Shown: positions 7,682-15,815 of the stretch, one piece after another | Position numbering within the stretch: position 1 is the stretch's first letter | How the letters are laid out: the number at the start of each line of letters is the position of its first letter | Source: Peterkaempfera podocarpi | GTDB lineage: Bacteria > Actinomycetota > Actinomycetes > Streptomycetales > Streptomycetaceae | Direction of reading: 5' to 3' | Assembly (NCBI RefSeq): GCF_042466665.1 | Contig: NZ_CP162102.1 | Location: 1,364,001 to 1,428,000 of the forward strand | Length of the DNA: 64,000 nucleotides | Notes under the pieces: generated by a model | Databases searched by the model: none | The model's input: only the letters and a program-made list of their open reading frames with translations | Told to the model about the DNA's origin: nothing | Program-made: the position numbers and the translations under genes

Positions 7682-10600
7682 ATGCCCACCGCGTCGCCCT
7701 ACACCCCTGCGGCACCGTTCAGCGCGCAGGTCAACTGCGTCCTGATGCAGGACGCCGTCAACACCGACAGCATCGTGATCGGTCTCGACCAGAACCCGCC
7801 GCAGAGCGTGGCGCCCTGGGTCGGAACGTTCTGCAACCCCTTCAAGAACGGGTTGGCGGAGGCCTTCGTCATCACGGACACTCCCCCGGACGGCGGCCAG
7901 GGCTCCGGTACGTACACCCTGAACTATCTGGCCCAGGACCCCAGTGCGGCGCACGGGTGGACCCTGATCCCGATCCCCGGCGCCCCCACGGGCACACCGA
8001 CGGCGGTCGTCGCGTGCATCGCCAACGGTCAGCCGAACTTCCTCTGCGTCATACCCGACACCGCCGACTCGTCGAGCACGGTCTGGCAGGGCTGGCTCAA
8101 CAGTGACAACACCATCGACTCGACCACCTATGCCTTTGAGTTCCCGGCGCAGACCCTCAAAGTGGCCTACTACAACCCCGCCGTCCAGGGCCCGAGCAGC
8201 GCTCCCATCGCCACCACCGGAAACGACCCCCTCCCGATCGTGTACGCCTTCTGCGATCAAGTGGAGAACGACCTCGAGATCCTGCAGATGGAAACTCTCA
8301 CCTACGACGGAAGCGCTTGGCAGCAGAGCCCCACGCTGGGGGGCGTGGGTGTGAACTACGAAGGGAATCCGGTTTTCGCGGACTGGACGCTGTTTCCGAT
8401 CGCCGGGCAGTTCGGCAACTGGGTCATGGTCACCACCAGCCCCGGCTATTCCGCCGATCAGTCGCTGAACTCCTTCTCGCGCGTGGACAGCGACGAACTC
8501 ACCGAACAGAACCCCTACTCGTCCAGCTCGCCGGCACCCGCCACCGTGGCCCAGTCTTTCGCCGGTACCTGCTGGGAAGGCGCGACATACGGCTTCAGGC
8601 CGCTGTACATCGACACCAACGGCGTGCCCTTCCTCTACGACCCCGAGTACGGCAGCATCGTGCTGCCGGTGAACACGGTCGGTACGATCACCTCCGCCCA
8701 AGCGGTCACCGACAGCCAGGGGATGACCTCGGTGTTCTTCACCGACTCCACAGAGACGCTGTCCTTCCTGACCCAGACCGGGTACTTCAGCAACAGCGAC
8801 AACCCGGACGAGTACACGATCCAGTGGGCGCCGAGCATGGCCATCTCCTGCACGGCGACCACCACCGGCAACATCAACGAGGGCGTCGGCGCGCTGTTCG
8901 CGTCCTCCTTCCCCAACGACCCGCCCACGCTGTTCACCGCCAACGCCGTGGGCGAGCTCAGGCTCCATCAGCTCCTGCCGGGCGGCTGGGTGAACCACAC
9001 CCCCGCACTGGCCCAGGTCAACACCTATGAGGTGGCGACGTACCGCACGCAGTTCACCCTGACCGACGCCAACGGTATGGCGGTGGCCAACCGCAGTCTG
9101 ACGGTCAACGCCTCCACGACCTGCGGCGCCGTCATCAACGGCACCGTACAGATCATCGGGCCCGGCACCGGGCAGGCCGCCACGGTGACCACGACCGCGA
9201 CGGGCGTGGTCACCGTGGCCCTCCTCGCGACCGACTTCGCCCCGCCCACCCTGACCTTCACCGACCTGCCGCAGCAGTTCGGGAGTGACGCCGATCCGGG
9301 ATTCGGCCCCGTGCCGGCCGCACCGGCCGGCCCGGTACAGGCCTACCTCGCCGGCAGCACGGCCGGCATCAGCAACGGCGGCACCAGCGCCACCGGCACG
9401 CTCGACTACAAGACCGACGGGTACACCACCTTCACCCCCGACGCCATCTCCGGCGCACAGCGTCCCGGCAACAACGGCCCCGTGTTCCCGGGCGTCCAGG
9501 GCGACAACCCCGTCATGACCGCCGACCAGGCACACACCGCCGTCCAGAACCTGATGGCCAAGGGCACCGGCGCGGACCTGAGCCTGGCCGGGTTCATCAT
9601 CAACCGTGACGTCGTCACCGACCGGCCCGGCTACCAGGAGTTCCACGACCGCGACGCCTACCTGGGCGAGCTGGCCCACCACAACAACGTCATCGGCGAG
9701 AGCCTGTGGGGCGACATCGAGGACGTCTGGGACAGCGTCTGGCAGGGCATCAAGTCCGCCGCGATGGCCGTGTACCACATCGGCGTCGATCTCGTTGACG
9801 GCATCGTGCAGATCGCGGTCAAGATCGGCGACGCGATCGTCAACATCGGCAGCATCATCATCAAAGGCATCGAAGACGCCGTCAACGCCATCATGGCTGT
9901 CTTCTCCGCCATCGAGGCGTTCATCAAGGACGTCATCGACTTCCTCAAGGCCCTGTTCGACGCCACGGCCATCTTCAACTCCGCGCAGGCCATCTCCCAG
10001 GGAGTGAAAGCGGCCCTCTCCACCGCACAGGCGGCCCTGGGCAATGCGATCAGCAACATCGGCCCGGACTCGACGTACTTCCACGACCTCCTGGAAACGA
10101 TCAACAACGCCATCGGCTCCGCCTCCGGCAACGTCAGCCCGAGCCTCTCCGTGGCCAACAGCCCGGGCTGGCAGCAGTACGCCGACCCGAGCTCCACGGC
10201 CGGCAACACCAACCAGATCCCGCAGACCGCCTGCGGCGGATCGGCTGTCTCCCCGTCCGACATCACCACCAGCCCGCACGCCCACCTGGTGACCAACCAG
10301 ACCTTCGGCGCGCTCCCCCCGCCCACAGGGGGCGCGGGCGGCACCGCCGGCACCCGGACCCGGCCCGGCGCCGACGGACCGCACCTCACGTCCACGTCCG
10401 CACCGCGCTCGATGAGGGAGATCCTCGAGGAGTGCAAGCGCCGGATGGACGCGGCCGAAGCGCCGGACGCACCCGCCGACGACGACCCCCTCGCGGGCTT
10501 CTGGAAGGCTCTCAGCGAGCCTTCGACGTGGGAGTACTTCAAGGACTTCGGCGATGACCTGGAAACCCTCGCGCTATGGATCATGAGCAAGATCCAGTTC

Positions 10601-11641
10601 GACGACCCGTCCACCTATCCGAACCTGAACATCAGTGAACTGCTGGAGCAGCTGACCGAGGACTTCGTCGACGGCCTCCTCACCTTCCTCGACGTCATCG
10701 TCGTCGCCCTCCTGGAGGCGATCCAGGTCTGCCTCGACGAGGTCGACAACCTGCTCAATACGGAGCTCACAGGCCCGCTGGCCATCCCGCTCCTGCTGGC
10801 CTGGAACTTCTTCAACGTGCTCGCCGGCAACGACCTCGTCACCAGCATCACCGTCGAGCAGGGGCTCACGCTGCTGATCGCCGTGCCCGGCCATGTCCTC
10901 GGCACCATCATCACCGGCGAGTCGGCGAGCATCTCCTGGCCGCCCTCCTTCGACAGCCAGGCCCGATCCACCGAGGACGGGCCCGAGCTCGGCGCCGGCC
11001 TCGAGCTCTACTACTTCTTCGGATTCTTCGCCGCTTTCGTCGAGGGAGCCTGTCTGGGCTGGATGGACTTCTGCACGGCGATGGGCGACAGCTGGGCCGG
11101 CCCGTTGAAGGAGTGGATAAACGTGATGACCGGGATCGGGGCCCTGGCCAACATTGCGTCGGTCGCCCTCACCTCCCCCCTGTCCGGCCTCGGCGAATGG
11201 CCCGTCATCAGCTGGGGCGCAGGAGCCGGCCTCGCGGTACTCGGCATGGGTGTGTGGCAGCTGTTCCGATGGTTCGAGGTGAGGAACTTCGCCGACGGCT
11301 GGGGCACCACCAGCGATGTGCTCTCCTTCGTGCTGGCGGCGTTCAACACGGTCTTCGGCGTGACCGGCCTGGTCATCGGAGCCGTCGCCGTCTCCATGGA
11401 AGGCGGCGGCTGGCCCGCCGACCGCGTCCTGTCCCTCATCGCCGCGATCATCGGCCCCTGGGCCAACATCGTCTCCCCGTTCGGCACCAACCTGGTCAAG
11501 AAGTACCTCCCCAACGACATCACGCCGTTCATTCCGCCGGCCTGCGACGTGATCAGCTACATAGGCGGCGGCATGCTGAGCCTCTTCAGCAACCTCAACC
11601 TCTGGCCCGGCGAGGCCCGCGCCGCCGTCGCCGAACTCTGA
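7682..11641 (+). CDS. Giant protein with Ig-like segment, amphipathic helices and hydrophobic C-terminus
   Basis: About 1319 aa from the ATG at 7682 (AGGGAG six bases upstream; an ATG at 7676 sits too close to that site). Residues 1-430 are propeller-like with many Trp/Asp/Gly strands, as in the gene before it. Residues 440-525 look Ig-like (FTLTDANGMAVANRSLTV, then VTTTATGVVTVALLATDF). Residues 670-800 form long amphipathic helices rich in Ile, Val and Ala (VDLVDGIVQIAVKIGDAIVN, FIKDVIDFLKALFD). A Pro/Gly/Thr linker follows. The last 330 residues contain several hydrophobic stretches (GAGAGLAVLGMGVWQLF, TGLVIGAVAVSM, VLSLIAAIIGPW). No signal peptide is seen. The architecture would fit a membrane-inserting or surface protein; I do not recognise a family. 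Confidence 0.75.
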   Translation: MPTASPYTPAAPFSAQVNCVLMQDAVNTDSIVIGLDQNPPQSVAPWVGTFCNPFKNGLAEAFVITDTPPDGGQGSGTYTLNYLAQDPSAAHGWTLIPIPGAPTGTPTAVVACIANGQPNFLCVIPDTADSSSTVWQGWLNSDNTIDSTTYAFEFPAQTLKVAYYNPAVQGPSSAPIATTGNDPLPIVYAFCDQVENDLEILQMETLTYDGSAWQQSPTLGGVGVNYEGNPVFADWTLFPIAGQFGNWVMVTTSPGYSADQSLNSFSRVDSDELTEQNPYSSSSPAPATVAQSFAGTCWEGATYGFRPLYIDTNGVPFLYDPEYGSIVLPVNTVGTITSAQAVTDSQGMTSVFFTDSTETLSFLTQTGYFSNSDNPDEYTIQWAPSMAISCTATTTGNINEGVGALFASSFPNDPPTLFTANAVGELRLHQLLPGGWVNHTPALAQVNTYEVATYRTQFTLTDANGMAVANRSLTVNASTTCGAVINGTVQIIGPGTGQAATVTTTATGVVTVALLATDFAPPTLTFTDLPQQFGSDADPGFGPVPAAPAGPVQAYLAGSTAGISNGGTSATGTLDYKTDGYTTFTPDAISGAQRPGNNGPVFPGVQGDNPVMTADQAHTAVQNLMAKGTGADLSLAGFIINRDVVTDRPGYQEFHDRDAYLGELAHHNNVIGESLWGDIEDVWDSVWQGIKSAAMAVYHIGVDLVDGIVQIAVKIGDAIVNIGSIIIKGIEDAVNAIMAVFSAIEAFIKDVIDFLKALFDATAIFNSAQAISQGVKAALSTAQAALGNAISNIGPDSTYFHDLLETINNAIGSASGNVSPSLSVANSPGWQQYADPSSTAGNTNQIPQTACGGSAVSPSDITTSPHAHLVTNQTFGALPPPTGGAGGTAGTRTRPGADGPHLTSTSAPRSMREILEECKRRMDAAEAPDAPADDDPLAGFWKALSEPSTWEYFKDFGDDLETLALWIMSKIQFDDPSTYPNLNISELLEQLTEDFVDGLLTFLDVIVVALLEAIQVCLDEVDNLLNTELTGPLAIPLLLAWNFFNVLAGNDLVTSITVEQGLTLLIAVPGHVLGTIITGESASISWPPSFDSQARSTEDGPELGAGLELYYFFGFFAAFVEGACLGWMDFCTAMGDSWAGPLKEWINVMTGIGALANIASVALTSPLSGLGEWPVISWGAGAGLAVLGMGVWQLFRWFEVRNFADGWGTTSDVLSFVLAAFNTVFGVTGLVIGAVAVSMEGGGWPADRVLSLIAAIIGPWANIVSPFGTNLVKKYLPNDITPFIPPACDVISYIGGGMLSLFSNLNLWPGEARAAVAEL

Positions 11642-11960
11642 TTGCTTCCGTCGCGCCCGCCGTCTGATCGCATGCTCGGCGTATGCGTCCCCGTACTGTG
11701 ACGAACAGTCATGATGACTACGCCGCTCGCTCGTTGCTCGTCGGTGAAGTATCCGCGAGCGCGGACGGCCTCGCGTCTGCGGGCGTTGGCCGACGTTCCA
11801 CGGCGTTGGCGGTGCAGACGGCCTGATGCCGGTGACGGCGGCGTGGCGCCCCGCCAAGGGCGGCTTCGGTGGTCGGCCCGGACTCCACGTCACGCAACGC
11901 CGAAGGGGCGGCACGCTCGCGATGCGAGCATGCCGCCCCTTCCGGACAGCTCCCCTACGG
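11642..11960. other. Convergent intergenic region
   Basis: About 319 bp between the giant protein gene and the minus-strand methyltransferase gene. It holds the strong stem-loop at 11903-11941 and nothing else I can support. Short open frames on both strands have no coding signature. Confidence 0.6.
11903..11941 (-). terminator. Stem-loop terminator behind the minus-strand biosynthetic operon
   Basis: The 11-base arms AAGGGGCGGCA (11903-11913) and TGCCGCCCCTT (11931-11941) are perfect complements. An inner arm pair GCTCGC/GCGAGC sits between them. It starts 20 bp beyond the methyltransferase stop and is well placed to end that operon; there is no U-tract, as is usual in streptomycetes. Confidence 0.75.
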
Positions 11961-13006
11961 TCAGGCCTTCTTGGAGAGCAGGACGCCGAACTGCAGACCG
12001 GTGGAGTCGGCACGGGGGTCCGGGTTGGCGGAGGCCTCGACGGTCAGGCCGAGGCGCTCGAAGAGCTCCTCCCACCAGCCGCGGGTCTCCAGGCGCTGCT
12101 CGGTGATGTGGTGGATCAGGAAGTACGGGTTGTAGAAGGTCTTCGCCAGGCCGTGGCTGCCCATGACCGGCGCGAGCGGGGTGTGGTCCATCTCGACGAC
12201 CAGCCAACGGGCCTCGGGGTAGCGCTCGAAGGTCTGCGCCAGCAGCTTCTCGACGAACTCAGGACCCTCCTGCTGCAGCACCTCCTGGAGGACGAAGGCG
12301 GTCATGAAGCAGATTCCCTTGCCGTTCTCCGGCAGGTCGAGGGTCAGAGCGTCGGCGGCGCCGCCCTGGACGACGTCGAAGCGGCCCTCCAGGCCGAGCT
12401 CCGCCCGGCGGCGCTCGCCGAGCTCCACGGACCCCTGGTTGGGCTCGACGCCGAGACCGCGCAGGTCCGGCTGGGCCACCAGCAGGTCCATCAGGAAGCT
12501 GCCGTCGCCGCAGCCCAGGTCGACGATGTCTCCGGGCGGTTCGCCATGGCCGGGTCGAGGATCTGCTCGACCAGCGGCAGCGCGTCGTAGGCACCGATGC
12601 CGCAGCTGCCCTCGCCCACCTTGGTGGTGTTGCGGGTGGCGAAGCGGGTGCCGTCGGCCAGGATGTCGCCGAGCTGGTCCATGGACGGCGCGTAACCGCC
12701 GACCATCATCTCGTACCAGGGGGCGAAGGGCAGGACCTCCAGCGCCTTGCCGCTGATGGTCCAGCCGCCCTCCTCCAGGACCGCGTAGCCCTCGTTGCGC
12801 AGGTAGCGCAGCAGGCCGCCGACGCGGTAGGCGTCGAGGTCGAGCTGCTCGGCCAGCCCCTCCGCGGTGCTGCCGGGCTCCTTCTTCAGCGCGTTGAACA
12901 GGCCCGTGTGCATGGCGTGGTGGAGGGCCTGGGCCAGGAAGAAGTAGCGGACCGGCTGGGTGTTGTCGACAAGCCGGCGCTCGAAGTCGTCAGTGAGGAT
13001 GGTCAT
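11961..13006 (-). CDS. SAM-dependent methyltransferase, frameshifted
   Basis: Reading from the ATG at 13006 (AGGTG upstream), the N-terminal 155 residues form the winged-helix/dimerisation half (FFLAQALHHAMHTGLFNAL, LLRYLRNEGYAVL). The frame then breaks near 12530-12545. In the other frame the catalytic half follows: DIVDLGCGDGSFLMD (SAM motif I), VVQGGAADALTLDLPE and FVLQEVLQQEG. Restoring one C in the CCC run on the coding strand (CGCCCGG to CGCCCCGG) gives a continuous MANRPGDIVDLGCGDG and a protein of about 348 aa. The fold is that of class I small-molecule methyltransferases; O-, N- or C-methylation cannot be told from sequence. It is last in the minus-strand operon, 110 bp after the aminotransferase. 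Confidence 0.85.
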
Positions 13007-13116
13007 GATGGGGTCACCTCTCGATGGGTTGTTGCGATCCGGATGTACTGAGGGGACGTACTGAGCGGATGCACCGCGTGGATGTGCTGGGCTGCGTGTG
13101 GTGCGGATGTGCTGTC

Positions 13117-14142
13117 TCAGGCGGCCGCGCGCTCGACGAGCGAGGCGGCGAGCCGGCTCAGGCCAAGGCCCAGGCGGCCGTGGTCCTGCGGGGTGCCGAC
13201 GCTGATGCGGAGCCAGCCGGGGAGGCCGACGTTGGCGCAGTCCTTGACCCGGACCCGGTCCTCGGCGAGGACCGCGAGCAGCGCCTCGTGCACGGCCGCG
13301 TCGGGCCGGGCCAGCACGAAGTTGGTCTGCGACTCGCGGACCTCAGCGAACAGGCCGCTGGCGCGCAGCATCGCGCACAGGTCGACGCGGGTCTCACGGA
13401 CGTACTCGGCGAGACGGACCATGAACTGCGGCTCCTCCAGCAGACCGGTCGCCGCGTGGAGGCTGACGGCGTCGATCGGCATGAAGCGTCGCATCGGCTC
13501 CAGTCGGGCGATGGTGGCCGCGTCGCCTACCAGGCAGCCGAGCCGGATCCCGGCGAGGCCGGCCGCCTTGGAGAAGCTGCGGTAGACCAGCAGGCCGGGC
13601 TGCGGACCGCCGGTGCGGGAGAGGATCCCGGGCCGGTCGGAGAACTCCTGGTAGGTCTCGTCGATGAAGACGTGGCCGGCGACGGACCGCAGCGCGTCGA
13701 TCCAGGCGGTGGGGACCAGGTTGCCGGTCGGGTTGCCGGGCTGGGCCAGGTAGACGATGTCACCGGCGCCGAGCCCCGCGGGCAGTCCGGCCGGCGGCTG
13801 CCAGTCCGAACCGAGCGGGATCGGGTGGAACGGCTTGTTGTTGGCGGCCGCCCGGTCCGGGTAGCCGTCGAATCCGGGCTTGAGGCCCCAGGCCCGGTCG
13901 GCCAGGGAGAGGGTCATGTCGATGGCCTCGTCCACTCCGGCCATCAGCAGCACCTGGTCGGTGCCGACGCCGTGGTGGGCGGCGGCCAGCGCGGTGACCT
14001 CCTCCAGCAGGCCGCGGGGGTAGCGGTGCAGGCGCTCCGCCGCGTCGACCACCCGCTTGACGGCCAGCGGCGGCGGGCCGATCGGGCTCTCGTTCCAGTC
14101 GAGCAGGGCATCCCCGTCAGCGGACGGGTGGGCTGCGACCAC
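13117..14142 (-). CDS. HisC-like PLP aminotransferase
   Basis: 341 aa from the GTG at 14142, chosen because CCTCCTT on the plus strand (AAGGAGG on the coding strand) lies exactly six bases upstream; an open frame extends further but lacks a start signal. Fold-type I features: NESPIGPP near the N-terminus, AQPGNPTGN, DETYQEF and the Schiff-base lysine in SFSKAAGLAGIRLG (Lys near 192), then RISVGTPQD. This matches the histidinol-phosphate aminotransferase subfamily, which in biosynthetic clusters often makes or consumes unusual amino acids. It could supply the amino acid precursor from a keto acid or act on the released product. It follows the second thioesterase by 192 bp on the same strand. 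Confidence 0.9.
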   Translation of the reverse strand: MVAAHPSADGDALLDWNESPIGPPPLAVKRVVDAAERLHRYPRGLLEEVTALAAAHHGVGTDQVLLMAGVDEAIDMTLSLADRAWGLKPGFDGYPDRAAANNKPFHPIPLGSDWQPPAGLPAGLGAGDIVYLAQPGNPTGNLVPTAWIDALRSVAGHVFIDETYQEFSDRPGILSRTGGPQPGLLVYRSFSKAAGLAGIRLGCLVGDAATIARLEPMRRFMPIDAVSLHAATGLLEEPQFMVRLAEYVRETRVDLCAMLRASGLFAEVRESQTNFVLARPDAAVHEALLAVLAEDRVRVKDCANVGLPGWLRISVGTPQDHGRLGLGLSRLAASLVERAAA

Positions 14143-14282
14143 GTTCTGCCTCCTTCCCCGGAGTGTCTCCGGGTTCGTCTCCCTGGCGGGTTCGTCCACC
14201 TCGGCGATTCTGCTGTCCGGCGACCCACCGCTCCCAGGCAAGGGACAGGCAACTGGAGTGAAGCTCAGCGGGGTCGATCTAC

Positions 14283-14315
14283 CGGTTCTGCCGGTCGAGC
14301 GGTTCTGCCGGTCGA
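14283..14315. repeat. Direct repeat of 16 bp, period 17, before the aminotransferase
   Basis: CGGTTCTGCCGGTCGA occurs at 14283-14298 and again at 14300-14315, followed by the palindrome CCGGTCGACCGG (14308-14319). It lies in the 192-bp spacer between the thioesterase stop and the aminotransferase start, so it may be a regulatory or mRNA-structure element. Function not known. Confidence 0.7.
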
Positions 14316-14334
14316 CCGGCCGGCATGCGAGCAA

Positions 14335-15105
14335 TCAGACTGCCGGGACCGGGGCCTGACGCAGCACCAGGTCCAGCGCCTGCTGAACAGCGGCGCGGTT
14401 GGCCGGGTCCAGCAGGTAGAAGTGCGCACCGGGCAGCACGACCACCTCGCAGCGGCCGCTGGTGCGCTGCTCCCACTCGTCCAGCTCGGCTGCCGCCACA
14501 TAGGGGTCGTCGGCACCGCCGAGGGCAAGGACCGGCAGGTGGAACGGCGCACCCTCGATGGCGGCCGAGACCTCCTCGTCGAGCTGGGTGTCGTTGCGGA
14601 AGAGCTCGATCAGCCGGGCCCGCCAGAACGGGTCCTCCAGCAGCTTCGGCGCGGTGTTGCCGACGGCGCCGAAGAAGCCGACGATCTCCTCGTCGCTCAG
14701 GCCGCGCATGGACGCCAGTGCGACGCCGGTCGGTTTGCGGGCGCTGACCGCGACGCCGGCGCAGAGTTCGGGGGCGGCCAGCGCGCAGGCCAGGGCCAGG
14801 CTGGCACCCATGCTGTGGCCGAAGAGCCAGGTCGGCAGCGTCGGCAGCTGGGCCAGTTCGCGGGTCACGGCGGTGACGATCTCGATGTGGCCGGTCACCG
14901 GCGGTTCGGAGAAGCGGCGTTCGCGGCCGGGGAGCGAGACGCCCAGCACCTCGATCCCGGCGGGCAGTCCTGCCACGAGCGGCCGCAGCGAGGCGGCGCC
15001 GGCGGCGGCGTAGGGGAGGACCAGCAGCCGCGCCTGCGGCGCGGGGGCGTCCTTGGGCTGCTTGCGCAGCGGGAAGAGCCAGTGCGGGGCGGGGGCGTCG
15101 GTCAC
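14335..15105 (-). CDS. Type II thioesterase (second of three)
   Basis: 256 aa, the same length as the first thioesterase but clearly divergent in sequence. It begins the hydrolase core with LVLPYAAAGAASL; the nucleophile is in GHSMG (Ser near 98), followed by the likely acid in GGADDPYVA and the histidine in PGAHFYLL. Its ATG overlaps the stop of the small upstream gene (4 bp), indicating translational coupling within the halogenase operon. In CytC- and SyrB-like systems a partner thioesterase or acyltransferase takes the chlorinated aminoacyl group from the carrier; this enzyme is the best candidate for such release here, which is inference. Confidence 0.92.
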   Translation of the reverse strand: MTDAPAPHWLFPLRKQPKDAPAPQARLLVLPYAAAGAASLRPLVAGLPAGIEVLGVSLPGRERRFSEPPVTGHIEIVTAVTRELAQLPTLPTWLFGHSMGASLALACALAAPELCAGVAVSARKPTGVALASMRGLSDEEIVGFFGAVGNTAPKLLEDPFWRARLIELFRNDTQLDEEVSAAIEGAPFHLPVLALGGADDPYVAAAELDEWEQRTSGRCEVVVLPGAHFYLLDPANRAAVQQALDLVLRQAPVPAV

Positions 15106-15395
15106 GGGTCACTGCCTCTCTGCGGGGTACGGAGGCCGGTTGTCACGGCCTCCGCCGCGGCGGGGCCGCGGCGCGCCGGCCCGAGCAGCCGGCGGACCTG
15201 CCTGGCTCCGTAGACCAGCAGGCTGGTGCTGTACGGGGTACTGCGGTGGGGCCGCGCGTGGGCCGCGACGGCACGGCCGGAGCCGTGCTCGTCGGGGCCC
15301 ACGTCGCGGAGCGGCGCGCCCGGCGCACGAGGAGCGGGCGCGGTTTCCGTGGCGGCGAGCCCGGCGGGGTCGGTGGAGCGTTCCTGGACGGCCAC
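15102..15395 (-). CDS. Small unknown protein (97 aa) in the halogenase operon
   Basis: The GTG at 15395 has a purine-rich GGGGGGAAG about five bases upstream, and the stop overlaps the thioesterase ATG by 4 bp, both supporting real translation. The protein is Ala/Pro/Arg-rich and looks disordered apart from a possible helix (LLVYGARQVRRLLGPARRG). No signal peptide, cysteines or known domain. It may serve mainly to couple translation, or be a small partner protein. Function unknown. Confidence 0.5.
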   Translation of the reverse strand: MAVQERSTDPAGLAATETAPAPRAPGAPLRDVGPDEHGSGRAVAAHARPHRSTPYSTSLLVYGARQVRRLLGPARRGPAAAEAVTTGLRTPQRGSDP

Positions 15396-15451
15396 CGGGC
15401 TTCCCCCCTCTCGGTTGTCAGGAGCCGACTGACCTGGCTCTTGGACCTGTT

Positions 15452-15503
15452 CTGACTGTGCGGACTGCTCTGACTGTGCGGATTGGGCTGACTGTGCGGA
15501 CTG
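15452..15503. repeat. Three 18-bp tandem repeats in the halogenase operon spacer
   Basis: The core CTGACTGTGCGGA(C/T)TG starts at 15452, 15470 and 15488, an exact 18-bp period; a decayed fourth unit (CTGACCGG) follows at 15506. The array lies between the carrier protein stop (15543) and the small gene start (15395). 18 bp is a multiple of three, but no supported gene covers it. It may be a regulator-binding array, an mRNA element or a slippage product. Confidence 0.75.
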
Positions 15504-15542
15504 TTCTGACCGGTGGGACGGAGTGGCGCAGATGCCGCGGCC

Positions 15543-15815
15543 TCAGGACTCGCCGCCGGTGTTGCGGAGGATCAGCGCGGCCACGGCCGCCACCGAGCTG
15601 TCCTCGAAGAAGTCCTCCGGCGGGAGTACGTCCTCGCCGAACAGCTCCTCGGCGCCGGCGACGAAGCGCGCCGCCGCGAGGGAGGTGCCGCCCACGGCGA
15701 AGAAGTCCGACGCCGGACCCTCCACCGTCAGGCCCAGGGCGCGCCAGCTGGCGGCCACCCACTCCTCGGTCTCCTGCTTGGTCACCGGACGGCTTGCCGT
15801 CGTCTGCGTGGTCAT
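15543..15815 (-). CDS. Free-standing carrier protein paired with the halogenase
   Basis: 90 aa, single carrier domain. The phosphopantetheine serine is in FFAVGGTSLAAARF (Ser near 45); the motif is GGTS rather than the commoner GGDS. Its ATG overlaps the halogenase stop by 4 bp, so the two are made together. SyrB2-type halogenases act only on an amino acid tethered to a carrier, and this protein is the obvious substrate platform by position. The C-A-T protein also offers a carrier domain, so the true partner needs testing. Confidence 0.92.
   Translation of the reverse strand: MTTQTTASRPVTKQETEEWVAASWRALGLTVEGPASDFFAVGGTSLAAARFVAGAEELFGEDVLPPEDFFEDSSVAAVAALILRNTGGES

Noticed and set aside
7664..10384. 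A 906-codon minus-strand open frame opposite the giant protein gene
   Set aside because: It is Gly/Val/Arg/Asp-rich shadow sequence caused by GC-rich third positions; the plus-strand product has consistent domain-like sequence and a start site.
13024..15213. A 729-codon plus-strand open frame opposite aminotransferase and thioesterase genes
   Set aside because: Antisense shadow spanning two recognisable minus-strand enzymes.
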